Assembly: GCF_000014065.1 (NCBI RefSeq)
Contig: NC_008042.1
Span: 66,974-130,973 of the forward strand
Length of the DNA: 64,000 nt
Direction: 5' to 3'
From: Ruegeria sp. TM1040
Lineage (GTDB): Bacteria; Pseudomonadota; Alphaproteobacteria; Rhodobacterales; Rhodobacteraceae
Part shown: in pieces, positions 26,620 through 36,420 of the stretch
Numbering within the stretch: position 1 is the stretch's first letter
Layout: each line of letters opens with the position of its first letter
Made by a program: the position numbers and the translations under genes
Notes under the pieces: generated by a model
Databases searched by the model: none
The model's input: the letters and a program-made list of their open reading frames with translations, nothing else
What the model was told of the DNA's origin: nothing

Positions 26620-29030
26620 CAGACCTTCGCTCTCGGGAGAGGCGTTTTATCAACTAGCGTCAGGAATGCACTGTGAGAACACGGGATCGATAAGGGAACC
26701 GCTCGCCCTCTTCCGGAAAAGACACCAACACCGGACTGATACAGATGCAGACGCAAAACACCCAAATTTTGTTTCTGAGCGTCAAGCGTAAATCGAATTC
26801 GACCTTCATCCCCGGGCGACAACACCTCTGTAAGCGGCTGCATCAGATGCTGATGTCGAAGCACTCCGGCCTCATCGACCCATTCAGCCAGCACACAGGT
26901 GGCGCGATCGCCCTCAAGAGGCCAAATGCTATACGACGTATTGCGCACAGAAATAGTAAGCAGCCCCGTTTCTTCTTCGTGTGTAACGACTTGTAGCTCA
27001 CCATGCATACGCGCAGGATCACCATGGTATAGGCTCTGCGGCACCCCTTTCGGGGAACCGACTTTCTTGGCCAAATACTGAATGTTCTCTCCACGCAAAG
27101 AAAGATTATCTCTACGGGACACTAACAAGTTGGCCAGTTCCGGTTCTATGTGTCGATCATAGACATCAAACGTTTGTAGGCGAACAGTCTCAAACCCGGC
27201 TGATCGGCCCAGCATATCTAGTTCTGTTGGCGCATATTCACGATTGTGGCGCCCATAAACACCGCCAGAAGGCACAAAAATACCAAACGAATACGGAGCA
27301 ACGTTATTGAGTGTCTTCCAGACACCGCGGTGACTGTTCACATTGGGTGTTGTGATCAAAATATTGCCACCGGGCTTCAGAACGCGCGCAGCCTCGCAGA
27401 AGAAGAAATATGGATCTAGAGCCAAATGCTCTAAAATTTCCATCCCAGTGACAAGATCAAAGGTCTCATCTGGATACGGCCAAGGATCGCGTTCGCCATT
27501 TGCAACCTTTAGCGTAATCTCAAATCCATCGACATCGTAGCCAGGGCGTGGACGCACGGACTGCGCGTAAGGATTTGGCCCTTCCCACAACCCGTGCAGA
27601 TCGATGTTTGGAAATTGATTGGCAAGAAGCGCCTGAAAAACCAACGGAGGAAAAACACCGACATCAAGGGCAGAGGAAATTTCCAACCCCTCCAGCTGTC
27701 GCAGTGTCGACATAAACCGTGTCCAATGTGTACCTAGATAACCTGAGAGCCCTGCATCAATCGGAGGCTCATCGCGCCCAAGAGCTGCAGGCAACTCGTC
27801 AAACGCATAAGCCTCAAGCAGTTCATTGATGTTGGCGAACGGCACATTGTCAGGCCGGCTAGGAGGAGCTACAGCGGCGCGTAGTTGTCTCACTGCATCT
27901 TCCGTGCAGACCTCGTGCCCATGCTCTGGAGCTTGAGCGTCAATCTTCTGCACAGCGTCAAAAGTCACAGGGAGATGGGCTTGTCCCGTGAGTGTGGAAA
28001 CCACATGATCCCAAGAAATATTACACTGGGCATAACACATATACCCAGCCTGCCCCATACGCTCTGCTGTCGCGGTGTCTTCTGACAGAAACGTAAAAGC
28101 ATCCCCCAACGCTTTGGCATCAGGATCAACAACCAATCCCTCTATTCCGTCTGAAATAAACTCCAATGGACCACCAGAGTCCTTGGTTGTAACAACGGGC
28201 TTCCCGCTGACCATCGCCTCAAGGGTGATATACCCATAATCTTCGTCTTGAGGGGTGAACACGACGCCGCGAGCATTAGCATAATACCGAACAAGCGTTT
28301 CATCATCCACACGTCCGAGCCACTCAACTCTCCCGGAAACCCCAAGCTCATGTGCCAAGGAATACAAACGCTTTTGATACGCCGGATTCTCAGCGACACC
28401 GGCAATGATCAAGCGACTTGCGGGGGCATGAACCAAGGCGCGCAGCGGTAATTCCAAACGTTTTGACGCGTTAATTCGCCCAGGCGCAAAAAGATAATCA
28501 CCATAATCTCCTTGCCGCAAAAGCTCTGCGTTTGGTGGTGGGTGATAAAGCGTGGTAGCCGCTGTGCCGAGATGTCGCTTCAAGCGATCGGCAACATTGC
28601 ATGAATTTGCATATATCGGATGTGGGGATGCCAGAAACGCAGCACGATCTTCTTCGTGAATTAGCGCACGTAAAGCCTCCCCCTGTGGGTCATCAAGCAA
28701 ATCAGAGGTGCCAGCCTCCCACATGTCGTAGGCTTGTCGGTGCTGATGGATCACCCACAATACCATATTCGGATGTTGAGCAAGCCAAGCAGGGAACTTT
28801 AGGCCCACCGCCAAATCAATCTTGACACCTTCAACCTCGGAAATATCGAGAAACTTGGCAGCAGCAATATGGTCGGCCAAGACATTTCCGGGATACCATT
28901 TGAAGGGCAGTGTAATTTCCGTAGCCTCGTACCCTCTGGCCTCCAGAGCATTAACCAGACCCATACTATGACGCTCAGCTCCCCCACTCACAAAGGGAAC
29001 CTGTGTTCGCAGCACACCAACTCGCATCAT
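26619..29030 (-). CDS. bifunctional glycosyltransferase (GT4) - methyltransferase
   Basis: This 803-residue protein combines three parts. Residues 1-360 are a GT4 glycosyltransferase (FVSGGAERHSMGLV, LFAPGRINASKRLELPL, TPQDEDYGYITLEAMVSGKPVV). Residues 430-660 are a class I methyltransferase (TFDLVTGMEILEHLALDPYF, AARVLKPGGNILITTPN). Residues 670-790 are a beta-sandwich-like tail (LLTISVRNTSYSIWPLEGD). Such fusions make or cap a methylated terminal sugar in O-antigen or EPS synthesis. The methyltransferase SAM motif I is degenerate (SALDVGVFPPLVF). It overlaps the upstream methyltransferase by 4 nt (ATGA) and the downstream GT by 1 nt. Confidence 0.9.
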   Translation of the reverse strand: MMRVGVLRTQVPFVSGGAERHSMGLVNALEARGYEATEITLPFKWYPGNVLADHIAAAKFLDISEVEGVKIDLAVGLKFPAWLAQHPNMVLWVIHQHRQAYDMWEAGTSDLLDDPQGEALRALIHEEDRAAFLASPHPIYANSCNVADRLKRHLGTAATTLYHPPPNAELLRQGDYGDYLFAPGRINASKRLELPLRALVHAPASRLIIAGVAENPAYQKRLYSLAHELGVSGRVEWLGRVDDETLVRYYANARGVVFTPQDEDYGYITLEAMVSGKPVVTTKDSGGPLEFISDGIEGLVVDPDAKALGDAFTFLSEDTATAERMGQAGYMCYAQCNISWDHVVSTLTGQAHLPVTFDAVQKIDAQAPEHGHEVCTEDAVRQLRAAVAPPSRPDNVPFANINELLEAYAFDELPAALGRDEPPIDAGLSGYLGTHWTRFMSTLRQLEGLEISSALDVGVFPPLVFQALLANQFPNIDLHGLWEGPNPYAQSVRPRPGYDVDGFEITLKVANGERDPWPYPDETFDLVTGMEILEHLALDPYFFFCEAARVLKPGGNILITTPNVNSHRGVWKTLNNVAPYSFGIFVPSGGVYGRHNREYAPTELDMLGRSAGFETVRLQTFDVYDRHIEPELANLLVSRRDNLSLRGENIQYLAKKVGSPKGVPQSLYHGDPARMHGELQVVTHEEETGLLTISVRNTSYSIWPLEGDRATCVLAEWVDEAGVLRHQHLMQPLTEVLSPGDEGRIRFTLDAQKQNLGVLRLHLYQSGVGVFSGRGRAVPLSIPCSHSAFLTLVDKTPLPRAKV

Positions 29031-30082
29031 TTATCCTTTGATTTGATACCAAGAATGGCCAGATCTTGCGGCCCGAACATCAACTGCGCCAACTCATTGT
29101 CGAAGCCCGGTCGATCAAGGAACTCTCCCAACCGTTCATGTGGATTGATGTGTCTGATATCGACGGGCTCAAACCCTGCCGTTTCGAGCAAAACCCCCAT
29201 CACTTGCTCTGGCATTGGCTTTAAGTGAGTTGGATCTGTGTAAAACGTCGTCGCCCCCACCAATACATTGCGCGTATTAGGTGTTTCAAAAAGTAGTAGC
29301 CCGCCAGGTGCCAGAACCCGACCTGCTTCACGTGTCAGCCATGCTACTGAATCAAACGGTAAGTGCTCAATGAGATGATGCGCCGAAATCACCGACAAAC
29401 TATTGTCTTCGGCCTGCGCGAGTGCCTCCAAGGCATCGCCCAAGCGCAGATCCAACCCCGCAGCTTGCCCTTCTTTAATCTGTACCGCATTGGTATCAAA
29501 GCCAATCCCTTCCATCCCATGCTGTCGCAACAGGCCCAGCCACTCTCCGCGGCCGCACCCGATATCAAAAATCGGCTTATTCTCTGCGCGCGCCCATGCA
29601 GCTTCAACATCCGGTAGATAGACTTTTAACCGTTGGCTTATTTCTTCAGGCGCGCCTCTCCATTGATTTTCAAACCGATGGTAGAATGCGTCTTTGAACA
29701 TCTCGAACCCTGTGGACGAGGGCAAGCCATTGGAGCTAGGAGCTTTTTCGTCCGGTCGGCCACTTTCCCCTCCATCAATACGACGCGACAAATCGGAAAA
29801 CATTCGCAAGAGCAGCGCAGTGTCTGATTGGCCTGTACGTTTCAAGACTTCAGCCTCTCGACGGGAGACCGATACAAGATCATCCGCAAGAGCTTCGTGC
29901 CGGCGCATCCATGCCCACATTCGTTCTGTCTCTTGCCTGGTATGCTTTAGCTCTTGAGACAGTGTGCCCAGTTCCAAGCGCAGCTCTGCAATTTCCCGTT
30001 GTGCATCCTTCGACATACTCTTAATGCGACCCAAGGAAAATGCCGCTGAAAGATAGCGTTCAAGTCTCTTAATAACTTTCAT
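29027..30082 (-). CDS. coiled-coil methyltransferase
   Basis: This 351-residue protein has an N-terminal coiled coil (about residues 24-100, KDAQREIAELRLELGTLSQE) and a class I SAM methyltransferase domain with motif I IFDIGCGRGEWLG at 171-183, SVISAHHLIEHLPF and APGGLLLFETPNTRN. The coiled-coil plus methyltransferase layout recalls WbdD-type chain-length terminators of polysaccharide synthesis. It is the first gene of the operon with the 803-residue fusion and the GT at 25336. Substrate inferred only. Confidence 0.88.
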   Translation of the reverse strand: MKVIKRLERYLSAAFSLGRIKSMSKDAQREIAELRLELGTLSQELKHTRQETERMWAWMRRHEALADDLVSVSRREAEVLKRTGQSDTALLLRMFSDLSRRIDGGESGRPDEKAPSSNGLPSSTGFEMFKDAFYHRFENQWRGAPEEISQRLKVYLPDVEAAWARAENKPIFDIGCGRGEWLGLLRQHGMEGIGFDTNAVQIKEGQAAGLDLRLGDALEALAQAEDNSLSVISAHHLIEHLPFDSVAWLTREAGRVLAPGGLLLFETPNTRNVLVGATTFYTDPTHLKPMPEQVMGVLLETAGFEPVDIRHINPHERLGEFLDRPGFDNELAQLMFGPQDLAILGIKSKDK

Positions 30083-30318
30083 AATTCTGACCTTCTCCTT
30101 GGTATTGCATCACAAGTTCGGCTCTGCCTTGGAAGAACACAAGGTAGAATTCATGCCGCCTTCTGGCCCATCCACATCTCCCATTCAAGTAGTGAAGTCA
30201 GCTACGGCCATGTGCAGGAACCTGATCAGGTGCGCTTGAATCTCTACCGCTTCAGCTTCTTGCTTACCGACCAGTAAGCGCTAGACCTCATGGCGCTCAG
30301 AGTACTGGAGCAACGGAC

Positions 30319-30414
30319 GGGTCAGATGTGGGATCAAATTGTGGGTCGAGCTTGAGTTGATCGTACCCAGTGTGTGGCCACCCTATACTCGCCTCGACCA
30401 CCCACATCTGACCC
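30319..30414. repeat. 14-bp perfect inverted repeat in a 470-nt intergenic region
   Basis: GGGTCAGATGTGGG (30319-30332) and CCCACATCTGACCC (30401-30414) are perfect inverted copies 68 nt apart, with a partly complementary inner part (GTGGGTCGAG / CTCGACCACCCAC). The region 30083-30555 holds no gene I can support. The repeat could be a miniature transposable element relic or a long hairpin. Confidence 0.6.
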
Positions 30415-30555
30415 TTTAGGCACGATGGGCTAAATTTACTCACCCTTGGGCAAGTCGCGCGACATGAAGGTCTCCTGGCTTGGAGGATCGCACAATATGG
30501 GATCACTCAGGAAGACGAGTCCCGTACAAGGACCGCTTGCGGGTCAACACCTAAC

Positions 30556-33144
30556 TCATACAAAGGTAGCAGAGAATGGATCATCGATTACGCCAATAAG
30601 ACTGAAAAGAAAATCCCCCCCATTAGCCGTTGTGGCATCCGCATAGTGCTGATCAACCGCAGCACGGGCGCCTGAAAGATTGGAGGTGCTCGCATCTCCA
30701 AAGGTTTGGAACACTGAAGCCGAATCTGTGACATCAGACATTCCCTTGATAGCTGAGAAGTAAATGCCCAAGTCTGTCTTTTGAGATAGATATCGCACAT
30801 CCTCAGCAGAGCCTCCATTCTTGGCTCCCCCGATCACTTCCAGCACAAAAGCACCTTGAGAAACACTACCGTTCGAAACCTGGCTTTTCCAGAACTCGAA
30901 ACCTGAGGCGTCTGGTGTTCGGCCTAGCACATTATCATAAACCGAAGTCACAAAGGCATCGGTATTCGACGGGTCCGTATAGAGCGCTCGCGTCTCAGCC
31001 TGATCAAAGAAAAGCTCGGCAATCTGATTGAGAGAAAGCCCCTCAGCCAGTTTGTCGGCCCAGAAATACAGCCCAGTGGCATCGGGAGCGCGATTGAAAT
31101 AGGCCGCGTACATTTCTGCAAGGGGTTCAAACTGATCAACCGTAAGACTGGCGGTGCTGACAAATTGCGTCAGGTCCAAGGTAGCATCGGCAAACTTGAT
31201 CATTTCAATATCGGTCAGCCCATCCTCACCCTCGGAAGCGTTGCGGTCTGTGACGGTGACCGCACCGTTCTTATTGATGGCGACCGAATAGTTGAATTGG
31301 TTGGCCAAGACCACAGCCTGATCAATGCCATCACCACCATTGATGGTGTCGTTCCCCCGGCCTGCCTGGAAAACATTGTTACCTGCATCCCCGGTTAGAT
31401 TATCATTTCCGTCCCCAGTATAAACACTCTCGATCCCTGAGAATGTAATAGAAACCCCATCGATATTGCCCGTACCCTCGCTCAAGTTCAGAGTACTCGC
31501 AGCGCTTACAGCAGCGGCGTTGATCGTATCCAACCCAGCTGCGTCATCGAACGCAGTGTTGTGGCTCGAGCGACCGGCATAGTCAGAAAACTCATCTGTA
31601 AAAATGTAGGTATCATTATCGCTGGCCACAGAGCCATAGAAGTTCAGCTCTACATTCTGAACTTGCACAGGTGAGGTCCCGGAACTGTCAAGGTCGATTA
31701 GCTCCACAGCCCATGTGCCTTCGCTAGACATTCCTCTGAAGGCGTTGCTGAAAAAGTAATCCCACTGCTCTAAGGTGTTCGTGTCGTTCTCATCGTTATC
31801 AGCGCTGACATTGTCCAGAACGATACTCTGGGTGCCATCCGGGCCCGTTATGCGCAGCTCGAGATCCTGCAAATCAAAGAGTTGCGCAAAATCAACTTTG
31901 AGCTGTACATGTTCGATCTCAACAATGGTACTTGCCGCTCCGCTCAGTCGGTCAACTGTTCCATCTCCAGTCAACGTCATCTGCGTATCTAACAGGTCAA
32001 TACTTGCGACCTCCTGGTTGCCAGTGCCCGCAAAGTCCGTTCCCCAAGTTTCAGCGATCCGGACTGCAGATTTTGCATCAACCAAACCAAAGCCGTAATC
32101 ACGAGAGAAATGTAAGCCCCCGCCATTCCAGTTGTCTGCCCCATTGAACGCATACGCATATTTCTCAGAGCCGCTTACGCTAGTGCCAATTTCTGTACCG
32201 ACGTGGCGGGCAGAATACGCCAGAATGGTCTGCACATCCCGCCAGCCAAGATTGGAATTGGCCTCAAGCATCAGTGCAATCACACCTGACACCTGCGGCG
32301 CTGAAGCTGACGTGCCGTTAAAACCCGAAGTGTAGTCAGACCCCGCCGTATACCCCGTACCGGTTACGTCAGTCGTGACAATTTCACCCGGCGATCCAAA
32401 TGCAGAGATAAGCACAGAAGATCCCGGGGTCGAGTAATCATCAATCACTCCCGTACGCTGGACCGCTGCCACCGCGATCGAATGCATCGTTGCATTCCAA
32501 GCGGCGACGTTTGTCTCGGTAGTGACTGGCGTTCCAGTATTGTCCGCGTCCCGCTCGTTGCCCGCCGACTTCACAAAAATAGTACCCTTGCCGTCCCGGC
32601 CGGTTCGCGCGCCGAAGGCCATCGCAAGCGCGGTTTCGATAGACGAGTCTTGGCTGCCGAAAAAATTGTCAGCACTCAAAGTTCCTAGACTCATGCTGAC
32701 AATGTCGGCAGAGCGGTCAATCCCACCGATCATAATCTGACCAGAAACGAGCTTGATGGGGGCAGCAAGCTCCTGCCCCAGTTTTATGCCAAATAGCGTG
32801 CTTCCGTAGGAAACACCAACAACACCTGTATTATTATTGCCAACAGAAGCAATAATGCCCGCAACTGCGGTCCCATGAAAACTTCCATCCCCTGCACCGG
32901 GAAAGGACTCAGGCGTCAATATGATCGTGTCTGATGAATTCAGCAGATCATAGTCTTTGAGTGTTGAGTAATTTGCTATCAAGTCGGGATGCGTCGCTTC
33001 CACTCCGTCATCGATAACAGCGATCGTCACACCAGCGCCTGTGTAATCATCCCACACATCCACGACGTTGAGATCATATTCTCCAACGGCCGTGTTTTGC
33101 AAATGCCACTGGGTCGAGAAAAGAGGATCGTTGGGAACTGCCAT
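30556..33144 (-). CDS. subtilisin-like RTX protease with DUF4214, type I secreted
   Basis: This 862-residue serine protease has a peptidase S8 catalytic domain (residues 5-350) with Asp45 (AVIDDG), His90 (SFHGTAVAG), oxyanion Asn196 (KSAGNE) and Ser279 (GTSASAP). A proprotein-convertase P domain follows (about 385-505, LRITGPDG ... VELIDLDSS). RTX repeats lie near 575-615 (GDGNDNLTG, AGRGNDTINGGDG), then a DUF4214 region (about 660-790, two NRAPD/GRTPD-type repeats). There is no N-terminal Sec signal or propeptide, consistent with type I export through a C-terminal signal and Ca-dependent folding outside. It lies alone between the GT/methyltransferase operon and the MsbA-like gene. Confidence 0.93.
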   Translation of the reverse strand: MAVPNDPLFSTQWHLQNTAVGEYDLNVVDVWDDYTGAGVTIAVIDDGVEATHPDLIANYSTLKDYDLLNSSDTIILTPESFPGAGDGSFHGTAVAGIIASVGNNNTGVVGVSYGSTLFGIKLGQELAAPIKLVSGQIMIGGIDRSADIVSMSLGTLSADNFFGSQDSSIETALAMAFGARTGRDGKGTIFVKSAGNERDADNTGTPVTTETNVAAWNATMHSIAVAAVQRTGVIDDYSTPGSSVLISAFGSPGEIVTTDVTGTGYTAGSDYTSGFNGTSASAPQVSGVIALMLEANSNLGWRDVQTILAYSARHVGTEIGTSVSGSEKYAYAFNGADNWNGGGLHFSRDYGFGLVDAKSAVRIAETWGTDFAGTGNQEVASIDLLDTQMTLTGDGTVDRLSGAASTIVEIEHVQLKVDFAQLFDLQDLELRITGPDGTQSIVLDNVSADNDENDTNTLEQWDYFFSNAFRGMSSEGTWAVELIDLDSSGTSPVQVQNVELNFYGSVASDNDTYIFTDEFSDYAGRSSHNTAFDDAAGLDTINAAAVSAASTLNLSEGTGNIDGVSITFSGIESVYTGDGNDNLTGDAGNNVFQAGRGNDTINGGDGIDQAVVLANQFNYSVAINKNGAVTVTDRNASEGEDGLTDIEMIKFADATLDLTQFVSTASLTVDQFEPLAEMYAAYFNRAPDATGLYFWADKLAEGLSLNQIAELFFDQAETRALYTDPSNTDAFVTSVYDNVLGRTPDASGFEFWKSQVSNGSVSQGAFVLEVIGGAKNGGSAEDVRYLSQKTDLGIYFSAIKGMSDVTDSASVFQTFGDASTSNLSGARAAVDQHYADATTANGGDFLFSLIGVIDDPFSATFV

Positions 33145-33468
33145 ATTTTACCTTCCTATCTCACCCTTCTCGGCGCATCTCGCACGAAGCGCATACTAGC
33201 GAGTAGCATGACCTACCGGCCCGGCCTCAATCAACTCATTTCTCCCAGATGGTAAGTTCAAACGGCACCATCACAGCACACCAGATTGAGGTGTAATAAT
33301 ACCCGCCACTGCTTGAGCTAGACCACACGAACACCCTCAGTCGAACCGAGGGCTGAGACACGATTCATAAGAGAAGTGTAGATGTAAATTGCGTGATTTG
33401 GCGGTCGAGGTTACTGGCAACAGTACGCACAAGAAAAAATACGTCCAAGGCTATAATCAACCAAAGAG
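33145..33468. other. intergenic region
   Basis: About 320 nt between the protease gene and the MsbA-like gene, both on the minus strand. I see only the probable promoter of the protease gene; a GAAGG-type ribosome site (minus strand) lies near 33152. No other feature could be supported. Confidence 0.4.
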
Positions 33469-35238
33469 CTACTTTTTAAACTGCTGCTCAAACAGCTGGC
33501 GAAAGCTACCATTTTTTTTCATCAACTCGTCCATATCACCCTTCTCAATCACTCTACCATCCTTGATCACCATAATGGTGTCTGCCTCCAAAACAGTAGA
33601 TAAGCGATGTGCGATAATAATAGTTGTAACGTCTTTGGTTAACGTTTTAAGAGACGTTTTCACGAGTGCTTCGGACTCTGCATCCAATGCGCTCGTTGCC
33701 TCATCTAACAATAGGATCTCTGACTTTCTCAATATAGCACGTGCTATTGCTATTCTCTGCTTTTGACCTCCAGACAAGAATACACCATTTTCTCCAACTT
33801 GCGTTTCATAGCCATCGGGAAACTCACAAATAAAGTCATGTGCGTGTGCAGCGCGTGCCGCAGAAATAACTTCTTCGTCACTCGCTTCTGGTGCGGAGCA
33901 ACGCAGGTTCTCCATGATAGTCGTTGAGAATAAAAAAGTGTCTTGTCCAACATAAGATATCTTTCGGCGCAGCGAAGCAAAACTAACGTCTTTAACATTG
34001 TGCCCGTCAATCTCGACGGCTCCGGCATCCGGGTCATAAAAACGCATAATTAGTCCAAATATCGTAGACTTACCGCCCCCTGACTGCCCAACAAGGGCCG
34101 TAGTCTTCCCCGGCTCAAACGAAAGATTCATGTCTTTTATGATTGGAAAGTCGCTATGATACCCAAACGTAACATTGTTGAAGTGAATAGATCCATTACC
34201 TGGCTCAAGGTTCACCGCTCCAGCACGCTCTTGGATTGCCTCATCCTGATCTAAAAGTTCAAACATCATAGAAACGGTTACCATACACGTTTCAATACCC
34301 ACTCGCATGCGAGATAGCCGCTTAGCAGGTTCATATGCCATCAGAAGAGCTGTGATAAAGGACATGAGTTGTCCAGCAGTCGGCGGTTCACTATTGGCGA
34401 TCCCCATCGTACTCACAACCAATATACTCGCGATAGCCACACCTGCCAAAAGCTCCATTAGTGGACTTGCAATAGACTGTAACTTCGCAATGTCGTTGGC
34501 TCTTTTCTCCACTTGTCCGATGGCTGTATCCATCCGCTCGACCATACGATCTTCCAGGGCGAAGACTTTAATAATTTTGATACCGCCAGATGTTTCTTGG
34601 AGGACGCGGATAATCTCCGCCAGAGACGCCATCTCTGCTCTCATAATATTCCGTACGCTCTTCAAAAGGTGACGGACTCCCAATAGAGCGATGGGTCCGA
34701 TCAAGATGAAGAGCATTGATAGGACAGGTTGCTGATAAACCATTACTATCGTCAAACCAATCAACGTAAGAGTATCCCTTACGAAGCCAGTCATAAGCAC
34801 GTCTATTAGTTCTCTCGCGGCTTGAGCACCGTGGGTCACACGCATCAACAAGTCAGATGAGTCAGTCGTGCCAAAAAATCCAACACCTCTCCTCAAGAGC
34901 TGTCGATACAATTTCTCCTGCTGGCTCGCAACGATGCGGTTCCCAGCACGTGCAAGGAATAATGCTTGGACATAAGAGGCTAAAGCCTTAGTAAAAAAGA
35001 GGCCTATGACGGCTCCAGCAACCAAATATACTTTACTACGAAGCTCAGGAGTGGTCATCGCATCTACGATTTTCTCCATCATCCAGGCAGTACCCGCAGA
35101 GCTGGCTGCAACGATGATCATTGCCAATGCAGCCACACCGTAACGCCATCCTTGAGAGCGCATACTTTCACTGACCAAGCGACCGATGTAGCTTGATCGC
35201 CACCTGTCCCAACTGCGCGCAATCATGTAGTTCTCCAA
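33469..35238 (-). CDS. MsbA-like ABC exporter
   Basis: This 589-residue half-size ABC exporter has six membrane helices (residues 30-320) and an ATPase domain: Walker A GQSGGGKST (Lys about 389), signature LSGGQKQRI (about 490), Walker B ILLLDEATSALD (about 508) and H-loop IIAHRLST. It resembles MsbA-type lipid/LPS or glycan flippases rather than the type I exporter at 14221, as it lacks a PrtD-type membrane domain. The LptC gene at 36421 and the A5P isomerase at 39196 support an envelope polysaccharide or lipid role. There is a second in-frame ATG five codons in. Confidence 0.88.
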   Translation of the reverse strand: MENYMIARSWDRWRSSYIGRLVSESMRSQGWRYGVAALAMIIVAASSAGTAWMMEKIVDAMTTPELRSKVYLVAGAVIGLFFTKALASYVQALFLARAGNRIVASQQEKLYRQLLRRGVGFFGTTDSSDLLMRVTHGAQAARELIDVLMTGFVRDTLTLIGLTIVMVYQQPVLSMLFILIGPIALLGVRHLLKSVRNIMRAEMASLAEIIRVLQETSGGIKIIKVFALEDRMVERMDTAIGQVEKRANDIAKLQSIASPLMELLAGVAIASILVVSTMGIANSEPPTAGQLMSFITALLMAYEPAKRLSRMRVGIETCMVTVSMMFELLDQDEAIQERAGAVNLEPGNGSIHFNNVTFGYHSDFPIIKDMNLSFEPGKTTALVGQSGGGKSTIFGLIMRFYDPDAGAVEIDGHNVKDVSFASLRRKISYVGQDTFLFSTTIMENLRCSAPEASDEEVISAARAAHAHDFICEFPDGYETQVGENGVFLSGGQKQRIAIARAILRKSEILLLDEATSALDAESEALVKTSLKTLTKDVTTIIIAHRLSTVLEADTIMVIKDGRVIEKGDMDELMKKNGSFRQLFEQQFKK

Positions 35239-35499
35239 GATTTCTCACAGACGGAGGAAGTCTCTGCCATGATGAGACGGTCCTAATAGCTGTTCTCTTA
35301 CGACCAAAAAATCGATTGGTTGGTTAGTACGAGGTCAGAACTCAAATTTCCAGAACACATACTCGAAATTGAAGGATGCGCGGTGGATGCCTCTACCCGC
35401 AGGCACCGCATGCCATGACTGGCCTGCCCTCACAGAGCCGCTCAACAAGGCACAAGTAGAAAGGGTGAGCGAGGGGCGAGAAGACGAAAGCCGACCACA

Positions 35500-35900
35500 G
35501 AGGCCACGCCCTGAGCAGCGCAACCTTCTACAAGCTGAAATAAGAGTATGGAGGCCTGGAAGTATAAGAACCCACCCTGCTGAAAGCCTTGGAGGATTAG
35601 AGTGCGAGTTTAAGAACCGGCTGGCCGGTGCCATGCGTGAATATATCGTTTTGTCAGACCCACTCTGACAGATCTAGAACGATGACCAAACGGCGAGACG
35701 CGGCGCTTTGGATGGGGTGGTATCAAAATGTCTCACAACGCCGCCCCCCACAGGCCTGTCCGCATCCATCTTCAAGGCGGACCTCCGCTCAAAACACTTT
35801 TCAGACTGTGCTAGGACGCGTAAGACGATGCCGTGAACTGCGGCTAATCGAGGCTGGTTCAACTGCCGCTGGGTCATGGCCCGCAAGGGCATAAGAGTGA
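35500..35900 (+). mobile_element. heavily decayed IS3-family remnant
   Basis: Frames here read ALSSATFYKLK-stop-EYGGLEV-stop, then LLKALED-stop-SASLRTG, which match the S-x-A-T-F-Y-x-W and L-K-A-L-E-D-E-N-A motifs of IS3 OrfA. A VSQRRP-type fragment (OrfB start) follows near 35730. There are several stops and frameshifts. The rest of 35239-36086 shows no other gene. Confidence 0.5.
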
Positions 35901-36086
35901 AGCATGAGACGCGGCACCACATCTGCAACGAGGTAAGTCTCCCGATCGACGACAGTGCAAACTAAAACGAACTTAGGGCAGCAGAAAACGCATGTGCCCC
36001 GCGCTTGCGACAGAGCAGAAACCGGAATACCCAAATACAGCCCCTTGTTATGTAAGAAAGACCGCAAGAGGGTAGGCCAAGGGAAC

Positions 36087-36362
36087 ATGTCAACGCACAC
36101 AAGGCAGGTTGGCATCACTCAACTAAACAGATATGAGTTTTCAGAGATGAGTGGGGTAGAGATCATGAAGACATTCGAAAACGAAGCCGATTATGTACCT
36201 GAGGTGCACAGTATTATGTCAGATTTGCGCGTGGCAACCATTCAGATCGGTACAGTTTATGCGCGCGGAACCATTGTAGATCGCTCTGGCACCATGGCGA
36301 CTATACAAGTTGATGGTCAGATTTTGTCAGGCCGCGAGGTGCCACTTCAAACCAGAAACTAG
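36087..36362 (+). CDS. small hypothetical protein
   Basis: This 91-residue protein starts at ATG 36087, preceded by AAGGGA; later in-frame ATGs (MSGVEIM, MKTFENEAD) are alternatives. The C-terminal half looks like a small beta-barrel (VATIQIGTVYARGTIVDRSG, then MATIQVDGQILSG). No family recognised. It lies 58 nt upstream of lptC and may form an operon with it. Confidence 0.5.
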   Translation: MSTHTRQVGITQLNRYEFSEMSGVEIMKTFENEADYVPEVHSIMSDLRVATIQIGTVYARGTIVDRSGTMATIQVDGQILSGREVPLQTRN

Positions 36363-36420
36363 AAGAAGCGCGCGTGCACAAGGATAGAAAAAGCCCTACT
36401 TGAAAGCATAGGTCGTAGAA

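Noticed and set aside
30297..30506. 69-codon minus-strand frame
   Set aside because: No ribosome site, no family resemblance, and it spans the 14-bp inverted repeat.
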